Of a stretch of 64,000 bases of DNA, positions 1-8,338 are shown piece by piece (the first letter of the stretch is position 1; every line of letters starts with the position of its first letter). This DNA is from Candidatus Azobacteroides pseudotrichonymphae genomovar. CFP2. GTDB taxonomy: Bacteria > Bacteroidota > Bacteroidia > Bacteroidales > Azobacteroidaceae. Position numbers and translations under genes: made by a program. The notes beneath the pieces were generated by a model. The model was not told the origin of the DNA, ran no database searches, and saw only the letters and a program-made list of their open reading frames with translations. Where the stretch lies: contig NC_011565.1 of assembly GCF_000010645.1 (NCBI RefSeq), positions 262,001-326,000 of the forward strand, given 5' to 3'.

Positions 1-1041
1 CAAGCCTGTAGAGGGTCCACCTCGTTGGACATCTATTACTACTAACGGTATTTCAGCCATCACTGCCAAACCAATAGCTTCACTCTTTAAAGCTAATCCC
101 GGACCTGAAGTACTTGTCACTGCCAGATTTCCAGCAAAAGAGGCCCCGATAGCTGTACAAACAGCCGCAATTTCATCTTCGGTTTGCATTACTTTTACGT
201 TTAACTCTTTTCGAGCAGCAAGTTCTTGCATAATATCTGTTGCCGGCGTAATTGGATATGAGCCTAAAAACAAAGGCAAACCAGATTTCTCCGATGCAGC
301 AATTAACCCATAAGCAGTCGCTCGGTTTCCATTTATGTCAGTATAAAATCCTTTTTTATGATTAGTAGTTTCTATTCGATAGGTAGAAACTGAACTATGA
401 ACATTATACCCATAATTATATCCGGCTACCAGTACCCGTTTATTAACTTGCAATATAGAAGGTTTTTTCTTAAACTTTTCAGATAAAAATCTGTCAACAA
501 TTTCCAACGGACGATTGAACAACCAGCAAACTAATCCCAAAGCAAAAATGTTTCGACTCTTTATACATTGTTTATTGTCTGCAATACCAGACAAACAATC
601 TTTGCACATTTGTAAAATAGGTGCGGCAATAACCTGTACTGAATTCAAACCTAATTCTTTAAAAGGGTCATTGCTGACAAATAAGGCTCGTTGCAAATCA
701 ACGGTTTGAAATGAGTTTTTATCTATGATAACTACTGAATTAGGGTAAATGGACTGCGCATTTACTTTTAATGCAGCAGGGTTCATTGCAATCAAGACAT
801 CGGCTTTATCACCAGGAGTATATACATCAACTCCTAATTGTATCTGGTAACCAGATACTCCGGAAAGACTTCCACGAGGAGCTCTTATCTCAGCTGGAAA
901 ATCAGGAAACGTAATGATTTCATTACCTAGATAGGCAGACAAATTGGAAAAAATTGTTCCTGCCAATTGCATACCATCCCCCGAGTCACCAGAAAATCGA
1001 ATAACTACATTTTCTAATTCTTTAATTTTTATTTCATTCAT
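1..1041 (-). CDS. korA: 2-oxoacid:ferredoxin oxidoreductase, alpha subunit with fused gamma domain (3' part beyond window)
   Basis: Reading the minus strand from an ATG at 1041 gives 347 codons without a stop to the window edge, so the C-terminus is missing. Residues about 10-190 form the gamma (POR) domain (motif RFSGDSGDGMQLAG). After a linker comes the start of the pyrimidine-binding alpha domain, with the motifs GNRATAYG, GSYPITPATDIMQELA and TSTSGPGLALKSEAIGLA. This fused gamma-alpha layout is usual for anaerobic Bacteroidetes enzymes that convert 2-oxoglutarate (or another 2-oxoacid) plus CoA to acyl-CoA, passing electrons to ferredoxin. The thiamine-pyrophosphate beta subunit should lie just outside. 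The gene follows aroK by 27 bp on the same strand, probably one transcript. The exact 2-oxoacid cannot be told from the sequence. Confidence 0.88.
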   Translation of the reverse strand, partial: MNEIKIKELENVVIRFSGDSGDGMQLAGTIFSNLSAYLGNEIITFPDFPAEIRAPRGSLSGVSGYQIQLGVDVYTPGDKADVLIAMNPAALKVNAQSIYPNSVVIIDKNSFQTVDLQRALFVSNDPFKELGLNSVQVIAAPILQMCKDCLSGIADNKQCIKSRNIFALGLVCWLFNRPLEIVDRFLSEKFKKKPSILQVNKRVLVAGYNYGYNVHSSVSTYRIETTNHKKGFYTDINGNRATAYGLIAASEKSGLPLFLGSYPITPATDIMQELAARKELNVKVMQTEDEIAAVCTAIGASFAGNLAVTSTSGPGLALKSEAIGLAVMAEIPLVVIDVQRGGPSTGL

Positions 1042-1068
1042 ATTCTCATATTCTCAAAAATATAGGTT

Positions 1069-1581
1069 TTATATTTTTGGCATTAAATTCTCTATAATAT
1101 CATTCATCGTCATTTTTTTTATAAAAAAAACAATAGATGCCTGATTGTAAAATAATTCCCGTTTTACCAGATTGTTGATAACGAAGTATTTTATTTCCTC
1201 TGGACTTTTATCTTTGATGAGCGGACGAGCACATTTCATATTAATCAAACGTTCTGTCAGCAATTCTATTGTAGCTTTCAGATAAACAGTAGTACCTGAA
1301 GCATTCATTAATTCCATATTATGAAAAAAACAAGGAGTACCCCCTCCGGTCGAAATAACAATATTTTCCCATTTCTGAATAATTTCTTGTAAAATCTTTT
1401 GCTCTATTCTCCGGAATTTTTCTTCTCCTTCCCCTGCAAATATATCAGTTATTTCTTTTTTATAACGATTTTTTATGAAAAAATCCGTATCTATAAAAGA
1501 TAGATTCAATTTTTCTGCCAAAATTTTACCAATAGTAGTTTTTCCAGCTCCCATGTAACCGATCAAGAATATTCGCCTCAT
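1069..1581 (-). CDS. aroK: Shikimate kinase
   Basis: A 170-aa protein, the normal length for shikimate kinase, which phosphorylates the 3-hydroxyl of shikimate with ATP in the chorismate pathway. The N-terminus carries the P-loop GYMGAGKTT (residues 8-16). It is followed by the substrate-binding Asp motif DTDFFIKNR and the GGG turn after ISTGGG; the lid region has ERLINMKCARPLI with the conserved Arg residues. The start at 1581 follows a good Bacteroidetes promoter (1604-1633). It is the first gene of a probable two-gene transcript with the 2-oxoacid:ferredoxin oxidoreductase subunit. Retention implies that the cell makes its own aromatic amino acids. Confidence 0.92.
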   Translation of the reverse strand: MRRIFLIGYMGAGKTTIGKILAEKLNLSFIDTDFFIKNRYKKEITDIFAGEGEEKFRRIEQKILQEIIQKWENIVISTGGGTPCFFHNMELMNASGTTVYLKATIELLTERLINMKCARPLIKDKSPEEIKYFVINNLVKRELFYNQASIVFFIKKMTMNDIIENLMPKI

Positions 1582-1603
1582 CTTTCTTTAATTCGTGAAA
1601 AAA

Positions 1604-1633
1604 CAAACATATAGATTTCTCGAAAAAAATCAA
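1604..1633 (-). promoter_or_regulatory. Bacteroidetes-type promoter of aroK
   Basis: On the minus strand a -33 TTG (plus 1631-1633) is followed after exactly 19 bp by TATGTTTG (plus 1604-1611), a perfect match to the TAnnTTTG -7 box used by the Bacteroidetes primary sigma factor. Transcription would start near 1597, leaving a leader of about 15 nt before the aroK ATG at 1581. Confidence 0.65.
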
Positions 1634-1759
1634 TCCTTTTATCAAAAATTTAGGTAACAAAGAAAAGCAAATAATAGACAATACATTACTTATACATTCT
1701 TATGATATAAGAATTCAAATAAAAAATGATGAGTTAAATAATAAAGTTATTCTTAACTT

Positions 1760-1789
1760 CGCACGTGTAATTGTGCGTGTTATAATAAC
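1760..1789 (+). promoter_or_regulatory. Inverted repeats upstream of the SDR gene (possible operator)
   Basis: Two dyads sit 19-48 bp upstream of the SDR start: CGCAC at 1760-1764 with GTGCG at 1773-1777, and GTTATAATAAC at 1779-1789. Their position in the promoter region of a sugar-acid catabolic gene suggests a regulator site, but no regulator is visible nearby. Confidence 0.3.
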
Positions 1790-1807
1790 ATATGTTTTTG
1801 AAAAAGC

Positions 1808-2623
1808 ATGAAAAATATTTTTAGTGTAGAGGGGAAAGTTGCTGTTATTACAGGAGCTGGAGGAGTTTTAGGTGGAAGTATTACAAAGAGTTTGTCAGAA
1901 GCAGGGACAAAAATTGTAATGTTGGATATTCGTAAGGAAAATTTGGATTGTAAGGTTGCCGAATTGCAATCGTTTGATAAAGAAGCTATCGGATTTGTTT
2001 GTGATGTTTTAAGTGCAGAAAGTCTCCGCAAAACTGCTGCCAAAATTGTAAAAAAATGGGGAAAGATAGATATTTTGATTAACTGTGCTGGTGGAAATAT
2101 TCCAGGGGCTACCCTTTCTTCTAGTCAGACAATTTTTGATATGAAAGTTGAAGACTGGGAGAGGGTCGTTGCGTTAAATCAGAACGGAACGGTTTATCCT
2201 TGTTTAATTTTTGGCAAAGTGATGTCTGAACAAAAGGAAGGGAGTATAATCAATATTTCTTCTATGGCAACTTACAATGCAATAACCCGTGTTCCTGGCT
2301 ATTCAGTTGCTAAAACAGGGATTAATATCTTTACTCAATGGCTAGCCACTGAATTGGCTAGAAAATTTGGAGAGGGTATTCGAGTAAATGCTATTGCTCC
2401 AGGTTTTTTTATTGGAGATCAAAATCGTGCTGTATTGATTAATTCCGATGGGACCTTAACAGAAAGAAGTAAAAAAATATTAGCGAAAACTCCTATGGGA
2501 CGTTTTGGTGATATTAGCGAATTGAATGGTGCTGTACAGTTTTTATGCTCACCGGCAGCAAGATTTATTACAGGAACTATTCTTCCAATTGATGGGGGAT
2601 TTAGTGCTTTTAGTGGTGTTTGA
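1808..2623 (+). CDS. uxuB: Short-chain dehydrogenase, fructuronate/D-mannonate oxidoreductase type
   Basis: A 271-aa SDR. Residues 10-20 carry the nucleotide-binding loop of the TGAGGVLGG type, followed by the CAGG motif (residues about 93-96), the catalytic Tyr and Lys in YSVAKTG, and RVNAIAPGFF. The long insert after that motif (DQNRAVLINSDGTLTERSKK) and the C-terminus ITGTILPIDGGFSAFSG are typical of the SDR form that reduces D-fructuronate to D-mannonate. This enzyme replaces the classical long-chain UxuB in many Firmicutes and Bacteroidetes. It would act in hexuronate catabolism, in keeping with a hemicellulose diet. It is divergent from aroK, with 226 bp between them, and stands alone here. 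The specificity is inferred from family resemblance; the bare SDR call is near certain. Confidence 0.75.
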   Translation: MKNIFSVEGKVAVITGAGGVLGGSITKSLSEAGTKIVMLDIRKENLDCKVAELQSFDKEAIGFVCDVLSAESLRKTAAKIVKKWGKIDILINCAGGNIPGATLSSSQTIFDMKVEDWERVVALNQNGTVYPCLIFGKVMSEQKEGSIINISSMATYNAITRVPGYSVAKTGINIFTQWLATELARKFGEGIRVNAIAPGFFIGDQNRAVLINSDGTLTERSKKILAKTPMGRFGDISELNGAVQFLCSPAARFITGTILPIDGGFSAFSGV

Positions 2624-2820
2624 AGTAATGCTACTTTTCATATATAAATTAATATACCCTATAATATTATAGTTCCCTTTAGCTCATTTTTTATCCCTTT
2701 TATGAGATTGTCTAATCTCTAGAGGGTGGAGATTCTTTAGTAGAGAGTGAGTCTTGATTTATAATTTTCTTAATTCACGATTAATGTTAATTAAATAAAG
2801 CGTAAAAGACCAATGAACTA

Positions 2821-2891
2821 TGTCCTGTAGTGTAAGGGTAGCACACCAGATTCTGACTCTGATAGTATGGGTTCAAATCCTATCGGGACAG
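2821..2891 (+). tRNA. tRNA-Gln (anticodon CTG)
   Basis: The cloverleaf folds by eye. The acceptor TGTCCTG pairs with CGGGACA (two G-U type pairs), the D arm is GTGT/GCAC, the anticodon loop TTCTGAC gives CTG (reads CAG), and the T arm is ATGGG/CCTAT around TTCAAAT. Position 73 is G, as is usual for tRNA-Gln. One C-A mismatch lies at the top of the anticodon stem. No CCA is encoded. Confidence 0.88.
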
Positions 2892-3250
2892 CTAACTATT
2901 TCCATTTAGAGTACAGATTCTCCTCTCAATGCCTTTAGTGAATTTTTTTCCGAAATGGATAAATCTTCCCAATCTTATAAATCGATCACTTCTTAAATTA
3001 GAGACTTATTATCTATATATTTTCGCTTACTAAAATTATCGGTGTAAATAACTAGTTAAATGGGCTATAATATTAGAATAAAAAAAGAAAAATCATTTTA
3101 TTTTGTTATGTCCTTTTACCATGTCCCCCTTGATGTGTCCTGTCTAACATATAGACAGATAAAATCTTGTGGACTAAATTTTATTTTTGAGATTATACTT
3201 TGAAAATCATTTTAACTTGAAACAATCCTATTTTGTAAAAAAACAACAAA
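2892..3250. other. Gene-free stretch, nothing recognised
   Basis: A+T-rich sequence between the tRNA-Gln and the terminator hairpin of the DUF5063 gene. No open frame of convincing composition, tRNA or repeat was seen. Confidence 0.5.
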
Positions 3251-3274
3251 CTGCTTCTGCTTAAGCAGAAGCAG
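3251..3274 (-). terminator. Terminator hairpin downstream of the DUF5063 gene (perfect 24-bp palindrome)
   Basis: The 24 bp are a perfect palindrome centred on TTAA, with arms beginning CTGCTTCTGC. On the minus strand it lies 32 bp past the DUF5063 stop and is followed by a T-rich run (TTTGTTGTTTTTTT). This is the layout of an intrinsic terminator. Confidence 0.7.
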
Positions 3275-3306
3275 AAAGGGGGACAAATTTCATCCAAGAA
3301 TGTATT

Positions 3307-3825
3307 TTACTCCTCAATTCCCAATTTATATTTGATAAAATGCAAAGCTTTTAATGAATTGACTAAATGTTGTCCCCAATACTTTTTAAAGTTTTCTATA
3401 CACAGTATCAAAGAGTCGTTCATTGTCTCTTTATGTCCATTTTTGAAAACAGCAATAAAATTCCCTAAATCTTGATAGATATCAGCCAAATCTTCTGATA
3501 TTTTCGCATTAAAAGGAGGATCACCAGATTGAATATCTATATGAAAAGTTTCTAAATACCAATTGTCATTACCTAGCAATTTACTAATACCATTTTCTAC
3601 CTGAGAATAAAAATTTTCGTCCACCTTATTTTTTAAATTTGATTCATAGTTTTCCTGAATTTCAGGAATAATAGATACTTTGAGATACAAAAGAGGCAAA
3701 ACTTTTGTCATGTTATTAACAAAAGTTTTTTTATCAGCTTCTTTTGTCTTTTCTACAAGCATACAATATTCCAGGGCTATGCGAGCAAAATCTATCGTAT
3801 ATTTCGAATATATAATGTCTTGCAT
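3307..3825 (-). CDS. DUF5063 domain-containing protein
   Basis: A 172-aa acidic, helical, soluble protein without signal peptide or membrane segment. The pattern FARIALEYC near the N-terminus, LPLLYLKVS, then ISEDLADIYQDLGNFIAVFK and NFKKYWGQHLVNSLKALH near the C-terminus is that of the DUF5063 family. This family is found across Bacteroidetes, often next to an RNA or DNA exonuclease gene; its role is unknown. It is transcribed alone, from a TACATTTG -7 box at 3867-3874, and ends in the palindromic terminator at 3251-3274. Survival in a genome with so much decay around it suggests it is still useful. Confidence 0.82.
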   Translation of the reverse strand: MQDIIYSKYTIDFARIALEYCMLVEKTKEADKKTFVNNMTKVLPLLYLKVSIIPEIQENYESNLKNKVDENFYSQVENGISKLLGNDNWYLETFHIDIQSGDPPFNAKISEDLADIYQDLGNFIAVFKNGHKETMNDSLILCIENFKKYWGQHLVNSLKALHFIKYKLGIEE

Positions 3826-4584
3826 CTACTTAGAGTAAATTTTCTTTTGTTAATTAGATTTTTTTTCAAATGTACCTTCTTTTCGTTTATTTATTTTTAT
3901 CTCACCTGCTATGAGAACCAAGTGAGTGTACAAAAATATTTTTGAAACTTATAGAGCGGTTTTAGGAACAAAAAATATACATCTATGCGAGATGTATATC
4001 TCTCACCTAATTGACAAACATACCAAGTAGATACAAAGTTTATGTAAAAACACTATGTGAATAAATGCCAATAGAATACATATTCAGGCACACAGTCAGG
4101 TATACAGGAGAATACCTATTTTTTACATATACATGCTTTGAAGACATCAAAAATGTTGGATACACATAAAGAATTAATGCTGAAACTACGTTTGGAAATC
4201 ATTTAAATGATTAAACAACAATGAAAAACTACTCACACTTTTATTCCAGTGCTGCCCATTTCCATTTTGTAATATTACAATAACTCATCTAGTGGAAATA
4301 CTCTATAATAATAATAATAATAGAGTATTTCCTGCTATTTATTTTTATTAATGGATATCTTTTAATTTTAGAAAAAGTAAGAGTGTGCATTACATATTAC
4401 AAATAAATAGTAAAAAAAATAATTAGTAACATTACTACGTTAGTATTTTGGCAAATACAAACCCAACAATATGGACTAGAGCTGCCAACAAAAAAAAGTG
4501 AAATAGAGAATCCCCCCGCTGAAAGAAAATATTAATTAATATAGTAAAGTGAAAAAATTTTTGGATTTACTACTTACAAAATAT
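3826..4584. other. Gene-free stretch with two strong hairpins
   Basis: No gene was recognised. It holds the -7 box above, a 10-bp perfect hairpin at 3975-3999 (arms ATATACATCT), and a hairpin at 4294-4332. The latter has 13-bp perfect arms (GGAAATACTCTAT) enclosing a loop made only of AAT repeats. The rest looks like eroded spacer. Confidence 0.55.
3867..3874 (-). promoter_or_regulatory. -7 box of the DUF5063 gene
   Basis: TACATTTG on the minus strand matches TAnnTTTG exactly, 41 bp upstream of the ATG. The expected -33 TTTG is not clear. Confidence 0.42.
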
Positions 4585-5235
4585 TTATTCATTGTTTTGT
4601 TTATATTGTCTCAATGTTTCAATAAGTCCTAGCAACAATGATATGAAAACGAAAGCTATAGATAGGAAACTAAAATAATTTTTTATAAAATGCAATTGAC
4701 TAAAAAAATAACCGATATATAGAAATAACATCGCCCAAAAAACGCCTCCTATTGTATTATAGATAAAAAAATGAGTATAATTCATTTGTCCCATCCCTGC
4801 TACAAAAGGAGCAAATGTTCTCACTATTGGCACAAAACGTGCAAGAACAATAGTTTTCCCTCCGTATTTTTCGTAAAAATCATGTGTTTTTTTTAGAAAA
4901 CTTTGTCTAAAAAAAAGCGAATTAGGATTGCGAAAAAGTTTTTTACCAAAAAACTTTCCTACCAAATAATTACAAGTATCACCTAAAATGGATGCAATAG
5001 AGATCAACAATAGCATTACATGAACATTAAGACAGTTTGTCTCTTCAAAAGCCAGTGCACCTAGTGCAAACAATAAAGAATCTCCAGGCAGAAAAGGAAT
5101 TACTACTAACCCTGTTTCACAGAAAACAATCAAAAATGAGATAATATATATCCAATATCCATATTGTTTAGTCCATTCTATCAAATGCTTGTTGATGTGG
5201 ATAGTAAAATCAAAAAAACAGTTGAAAATATCCAT
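4585..5235 (-). CDS. DedA family membrane protein
   Basis: DedA/VTT-fold integral membrane protein of 216 aa with about five membrane segments. Seen motifs: FCETGLVVIPFLPGDSLLF in the re-entrant N-terminal loop, GDTCNYLVGKFFGKKLF, and the family signature FVPIVRTFAPFVAGMGQM. DedA proteins act in lipid-carrier or phospholipid flipping across the inner membrane and in proton-motive-force homeostasis. I placed the start at the ATG at 5235 rather than the longer in-frame option at 5268. The shorter start leaves a 7-bp gap after the RNase R stop instead of a 26-bp overlap, and still contains the whole fold. It is probably cotranscribed with the upstream RNase R gene. Confidence 0.88.
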   Translation of the reverse strand: MDIFNCFFDFTIHINKHLIEWTKQYGYWIYIISFLIVFCETGLVVIPFLPGDSLLFALGALAFEETNCLNVHVMLLLISIASILGDTCNYLVGKFFGKKLFRNPNSLFFRQSFLKKTHDFYEKYGGKTIVLARFVPIVRTFAPFVAGMGQMNYTHFFIYNTIGGVFWAMLFLYIGYFFSQLHFIKNYFSFLSIAFVFISLLLGLIETLRQYKQNNE

Positions 5236-5242
5236 TGTATAT

Positions 5243-7003
5243 TCACTTCTTGAAAGATATAGGAGCAAAATCTAATTGACGTTTCTCCAAATTACTATGT
5301 ATTACTCTTATTTGTAAAGGATCGCCTAAACAGTAAATATGTTTTTTTGTTTTACCTATCAATCTGTAAGTCTTTTCATCTAATTCGTAAAAATCATCAT
5401 CCAAATAGCGCATTGGAATCAATCCCTCACATCCATTCCCTAATTCCACATACAATCCCCACTCTGTTACATTTGATATCACACCATCAAACGTATTTCC
5501 TACCTTGGTAGACATAAATTCTACCTGTTTAGCTTTAATAGAAGCTCTTTCAGCTTGAATAGCAATTGATTCTTGTTCAGAACAATGTTTGCAAAGCCTT
5601 TCTAAAGATTTTTTAGAAACCGAGTATTTCCTATTTAAATATTTTTCCAACAGTCGGTGAACTATCATATCAGGGTAACGACGAATAGGTGATGTAAAAT
5701 GAGTATAATATTTGAATGCTAATCCGTAATGTCCAACATTTTCAGTTGTATAAATGGCCTTTTCCATCGTTCGAAGAGCAATAGTTTCGATTAAATTTTG
5801 TTCTCTTGTTCCTTGTACTTGCTTAAATAGAGAGCTAATATTTTTGGACGTTTCATTATTTATTCTCTTAATATTCAATTTATATCCAAAACTTCGAACT
5901 AGCTGTTTAAGATTTTTTATTTTTTCTATATCTGGCAAACCATGTACTCTATAAACAAATGGTTTCGCCCTTTTATTTTTAGGTACTTTCCCAACTATTT
6001 CAGCAATTGTTTTATTAGCCAATAGCATAAACTCTTCCACTAATTGATTCGCTTCGTTATTTTTTTTTAAATAAATATCTAAAGGATTCCCTTCTCTATC
6101 CAAATCGAATTGAATCTCTCTTTGGACAAAATCAATCGAACCATTTGAAAATCTCTTCTCTCGTAAGATTTTAGCTAGACAATTTAAAGTAAAAACAGAA
6201 CTATTTAATGAGCAATCCTCATAATTTGTAGCAAAACTTCTTTCTATTATTTCTTGAGCTTCCTCATAAGTGAAACGATGATCGGAACGTATAATGGTTC
6301 GCCGAATACGGTAGTTGTGGATTTTAGCTTTCCCATCCATTTCGAAAATAACAGAAAAACACAGCTTATCCTCGTTCGGGCGCAACGAACAAACTTCATT
6401 GCATAGCGACTCTGGAAGCATTGGTATAACCTTATCTACCAAATATATGGAAGTCCCTCTTTTCAATGCCTCTTTATCTATACTGCTATCAGGCTTTATG
6501 TAGTGAGTTACATCAGCTATATGTACACCTATTTCATAAAAATTGTTGGATAGTTTTTTAATGGATAAAGCATCATCAAAATCTTTAGCATTTTGCGGAT
6601 CAATTGTAAAAGTAAGTGTTTCTCGAAAATCTTCACGATTGCTGATCTCCGTTAGAGTAATATGATTCGGAATTTTTTGTGCTGCTTTTTCTGCTTCTTC
6701 GGGATATTTACATGGTAAATTGTATTCATCTTGAATAGATGGTATTGTGCTTTTAGTGTTCTTCAACTGATATTTACTTTTATCTATTTTAACTAAAATT
6801 TTTTTTTTGCAAAGTATTTCCAAAACGCGGACGATTATTAAGCTATTAGTTTGTGAAGTTGGATCAATCCTATAACTAATTTGTTGACAATCAAATATTT
6901 CTCTTGGGAAAGCTTTAAAAAGATTTAGTATTCTTTGAAAGATCTTTTCTTCTTTTAGTTGTTTGAAAAATTTTATTTGGCGCTTATATTTTTTTTTTAT
7001 CAT
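5243..7003 (-). CDS. rnr: RNase R/RNB-family exoribonuclease lacking both cold-shock domains
   Basis: A 586-aa 3'-5' exoribonuclease (RNase II/R family), clearly shorter than usual Bacteroidetes RNase R (above 700 aa). Residues 1-80 look like the N-terminal winged-helix part. The sequence then passes from DKSKYQLKN straight into the segment just before the RNB domain (DEYNLPCKYPEEAEKAA), so the tandem cold-shock RNA-binding domains that normally lie between are absent. The RNB catalytic centre is intact (TIDPQNAKDFDDALS, with the metal-binding Asp cluster). The FTSPIRRYPDMIVHR helix and the C-terminal S1 domain (GVISNVTEWGLYVELGNGCEGLIP) are also present. The usual basic tail is missing. The frame is open and conserved, so it is likely functional, degrading RNA with altered substrate capture. 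It is followed closely by dedA. Confidence 0.9.
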   Translation of the reverse strand: MIKKKYKRQIKFFKQLKEEKIFQRILNLFKAFPREIFDCQQISYRIDPTSQTNSLIIVRVLEILCKKKILVKIDKSKYQLKNTKSTIPSIQDEYNLPCKYPEEAEKAAQKIPNHITLTEISNREDFRETLTFTIDPQNAKDFDDALSIKKLSNNFYEIGVHIADVTHYIKPDSSIDKEALKRGTSIYLVDKVIPMLPESLCNEVCSLRPNEDKLCFSVIFEMDGKAKIHNYRIRRTIIRSDHRFTYEEAQEIIERSFATNYEDCSLNSSVFTLNCLAKILREKRFSNGSIDFVQREIQFDLDREGNPLDIYLKKNNEANQLVEEFMLLANKTIAEIVGKVPKNKRAKPFVYRVHGLPDIEKIKNLKQLVRSFGYKLNIKRINNETSKNISSLFKQVQGTREQNLIETIALRTMEKAIYTTENVGHYGLAFKYYTHFTSPIRRYPDMIVHRLLEKYLNRKYSVSKKSLERLCKHCSEQESIAIQAERASIKAKQVEFMSTKVGNTFDGVISNVTEWGLYVELGNGCEGLIPMRYLDDDFYELDEKTYRLIGKTKKHIYCLGDPLQIRVIHSNLEKRQLDFAPISFKK

Positions 7004-7135
7004 AAAATTTATTGGAAGAGTTTCATGAAATCCGACATATAGTTTTACTTTCTTTGATATTGTGTTATGACTAATCCTGTTCTCAACAAATTTTTATCTC
7101 CCTATATTTTTTATCTCATCAAATTGAAATAAAAT

Positions 7136-7165
7136 AATGGCAAGAGAGCCCCCCCTTTTGCCATT
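7136..7165 (-). terminator. Terminator hairpin of tRNA-Phe
   Basis: On the minus strand, 20 bp past the tRNA 3' end, arms AATGGCAA/TTGCCATT enclose a G-rich loop and are followed by ATTTTATTTC. Confidence 0.55.
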
Positions 7166-7185
7166 TTAAAAAACGAATATTTAGG

Positions 7186-7258
<73 letters not shown>

Positions 7259-8182
7259 TCCATCTTACAGTTATAAGTTATAAAGGTAGATATTCTCTCT
7301 CTATATACAAGTTTTAAGATATTTTCAAAAAATTACCAAATCCATTTAATCCCTTTGTTTGGATAAAGAGCGGGTTTGAACTCACTTGCTGTTATTTACA
7401 AACAGAAAAGAAAAGATTTGTTCGTTACGAACAAAGTCTCAAAAACTATAGATAGTAATAAAAAAATCACCTCTATAAAATAACTTTTTTATCCAAAACT
7501 TATTTTATCCATAGCTCCAATATTATTTTAGTGCTTTTGTACTTTGAGTCTGATAATCAGACTAAGACAGTCCATAAAATAGAATTTCGATGAAGATACG
7601 AAAACTAAAAAATGGATAGACAGATAGACCTCATCATACAGAGCGGATTTTACAAACCAAAGAACATATATGTGTATCACATATTGATATAAGGAATGGA
7701 AAAACTACTAAAAAGTATACAGATCTGTTGTAATAACAGCTTGTTCCCCATCCATTTACACATAATGAAACAGAAATCTCTGAACGATTAAGATCGTTTT
7801 GAAAACGAAAGATGATCTCGTAAAATTAATGAAATCGAAACACAGAAGCATTCTATACTATAAACATCCAAAGCAAGGATTGTTAATGTTAGGTTTATTT
7901 CTATGGATGAACACTGCAAAATATTGTTTCAATATTGAAACAATAATTAAATAATTCCCCTCGTCTATATGAAAACCTTCTGATTCTTAAGAATCAAGGA
8001 TAATAGTGATTATTTCATAATCATTTTGTTTTATGACATAATTCAACTCCTGCTTTTTAAGCAACGAATTTACCCTTTTGAACCCCAAAGCTGTAATAAT
8101 GTAAAAAATCGAAGACAGAAAAAAAATCACAAACCTTCTTACAAGAATCATTATTTATAATTATATTCGCTTACTTGCTAAG
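7259..8182. other. Gene-free spacer between two tRNAs, rich in perfect palindromes
   Basis: No credible gene in 924 bp. It contains four separate perfect dyads: 7547-7563 (AGTCTGA, TAA, TCAGACT), 7783-7798 (AACGAT/ATCGTT), 7922-7945 (24-bp loopless palindrome centred on ATAT) and 7981-7996 (TGATTCTTAAGAATCA). They are unrelated in sequence. Confidence 0.6.
7922..7945. repeat. Perfect 24-bp palindrome
   Basis: Each arm is TATTGTTTCAAT and the centre is loopless. It could be a dimeric regulator site or a hairpin; no adjacent gene explains it. Confidence 0.6.
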
Positions 8183-8258
8183 TCGGAGTGGGACGATTCG
8201 AACGTCCGACCACGCGTCCCCCAGACGCGTACTCTAAACCGGACTGAGCTACACCCCG
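8183..8258 (-). tRNA. tRNA-Pro (anticodon GGG)
   Basis: The 76-nt cloverleaf has acceptor CGGGGTG paired with CACTCCG, an anticodon stem CGCGT/ACGCG, a loop CTGGGGG giving GGG, and a T arm around TTCGAAT. Discriminator A and no encoded CCA. Confidence 0.95.
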
Positions 8259-8338
8259 ATATTGTTAAGTGTAAGTTTTTTACAAAAAAAATATTTACGT
8301 TAAAAAATTAAAAAGCTATCAAATTAATTAGTAAAGTT

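Noticed and set aside
515..1144. Small plus-strand open frames over the left edge
   Set aside because: They are shadows of the oxidoreductase subunit and shikimate kinase on the minus strand.
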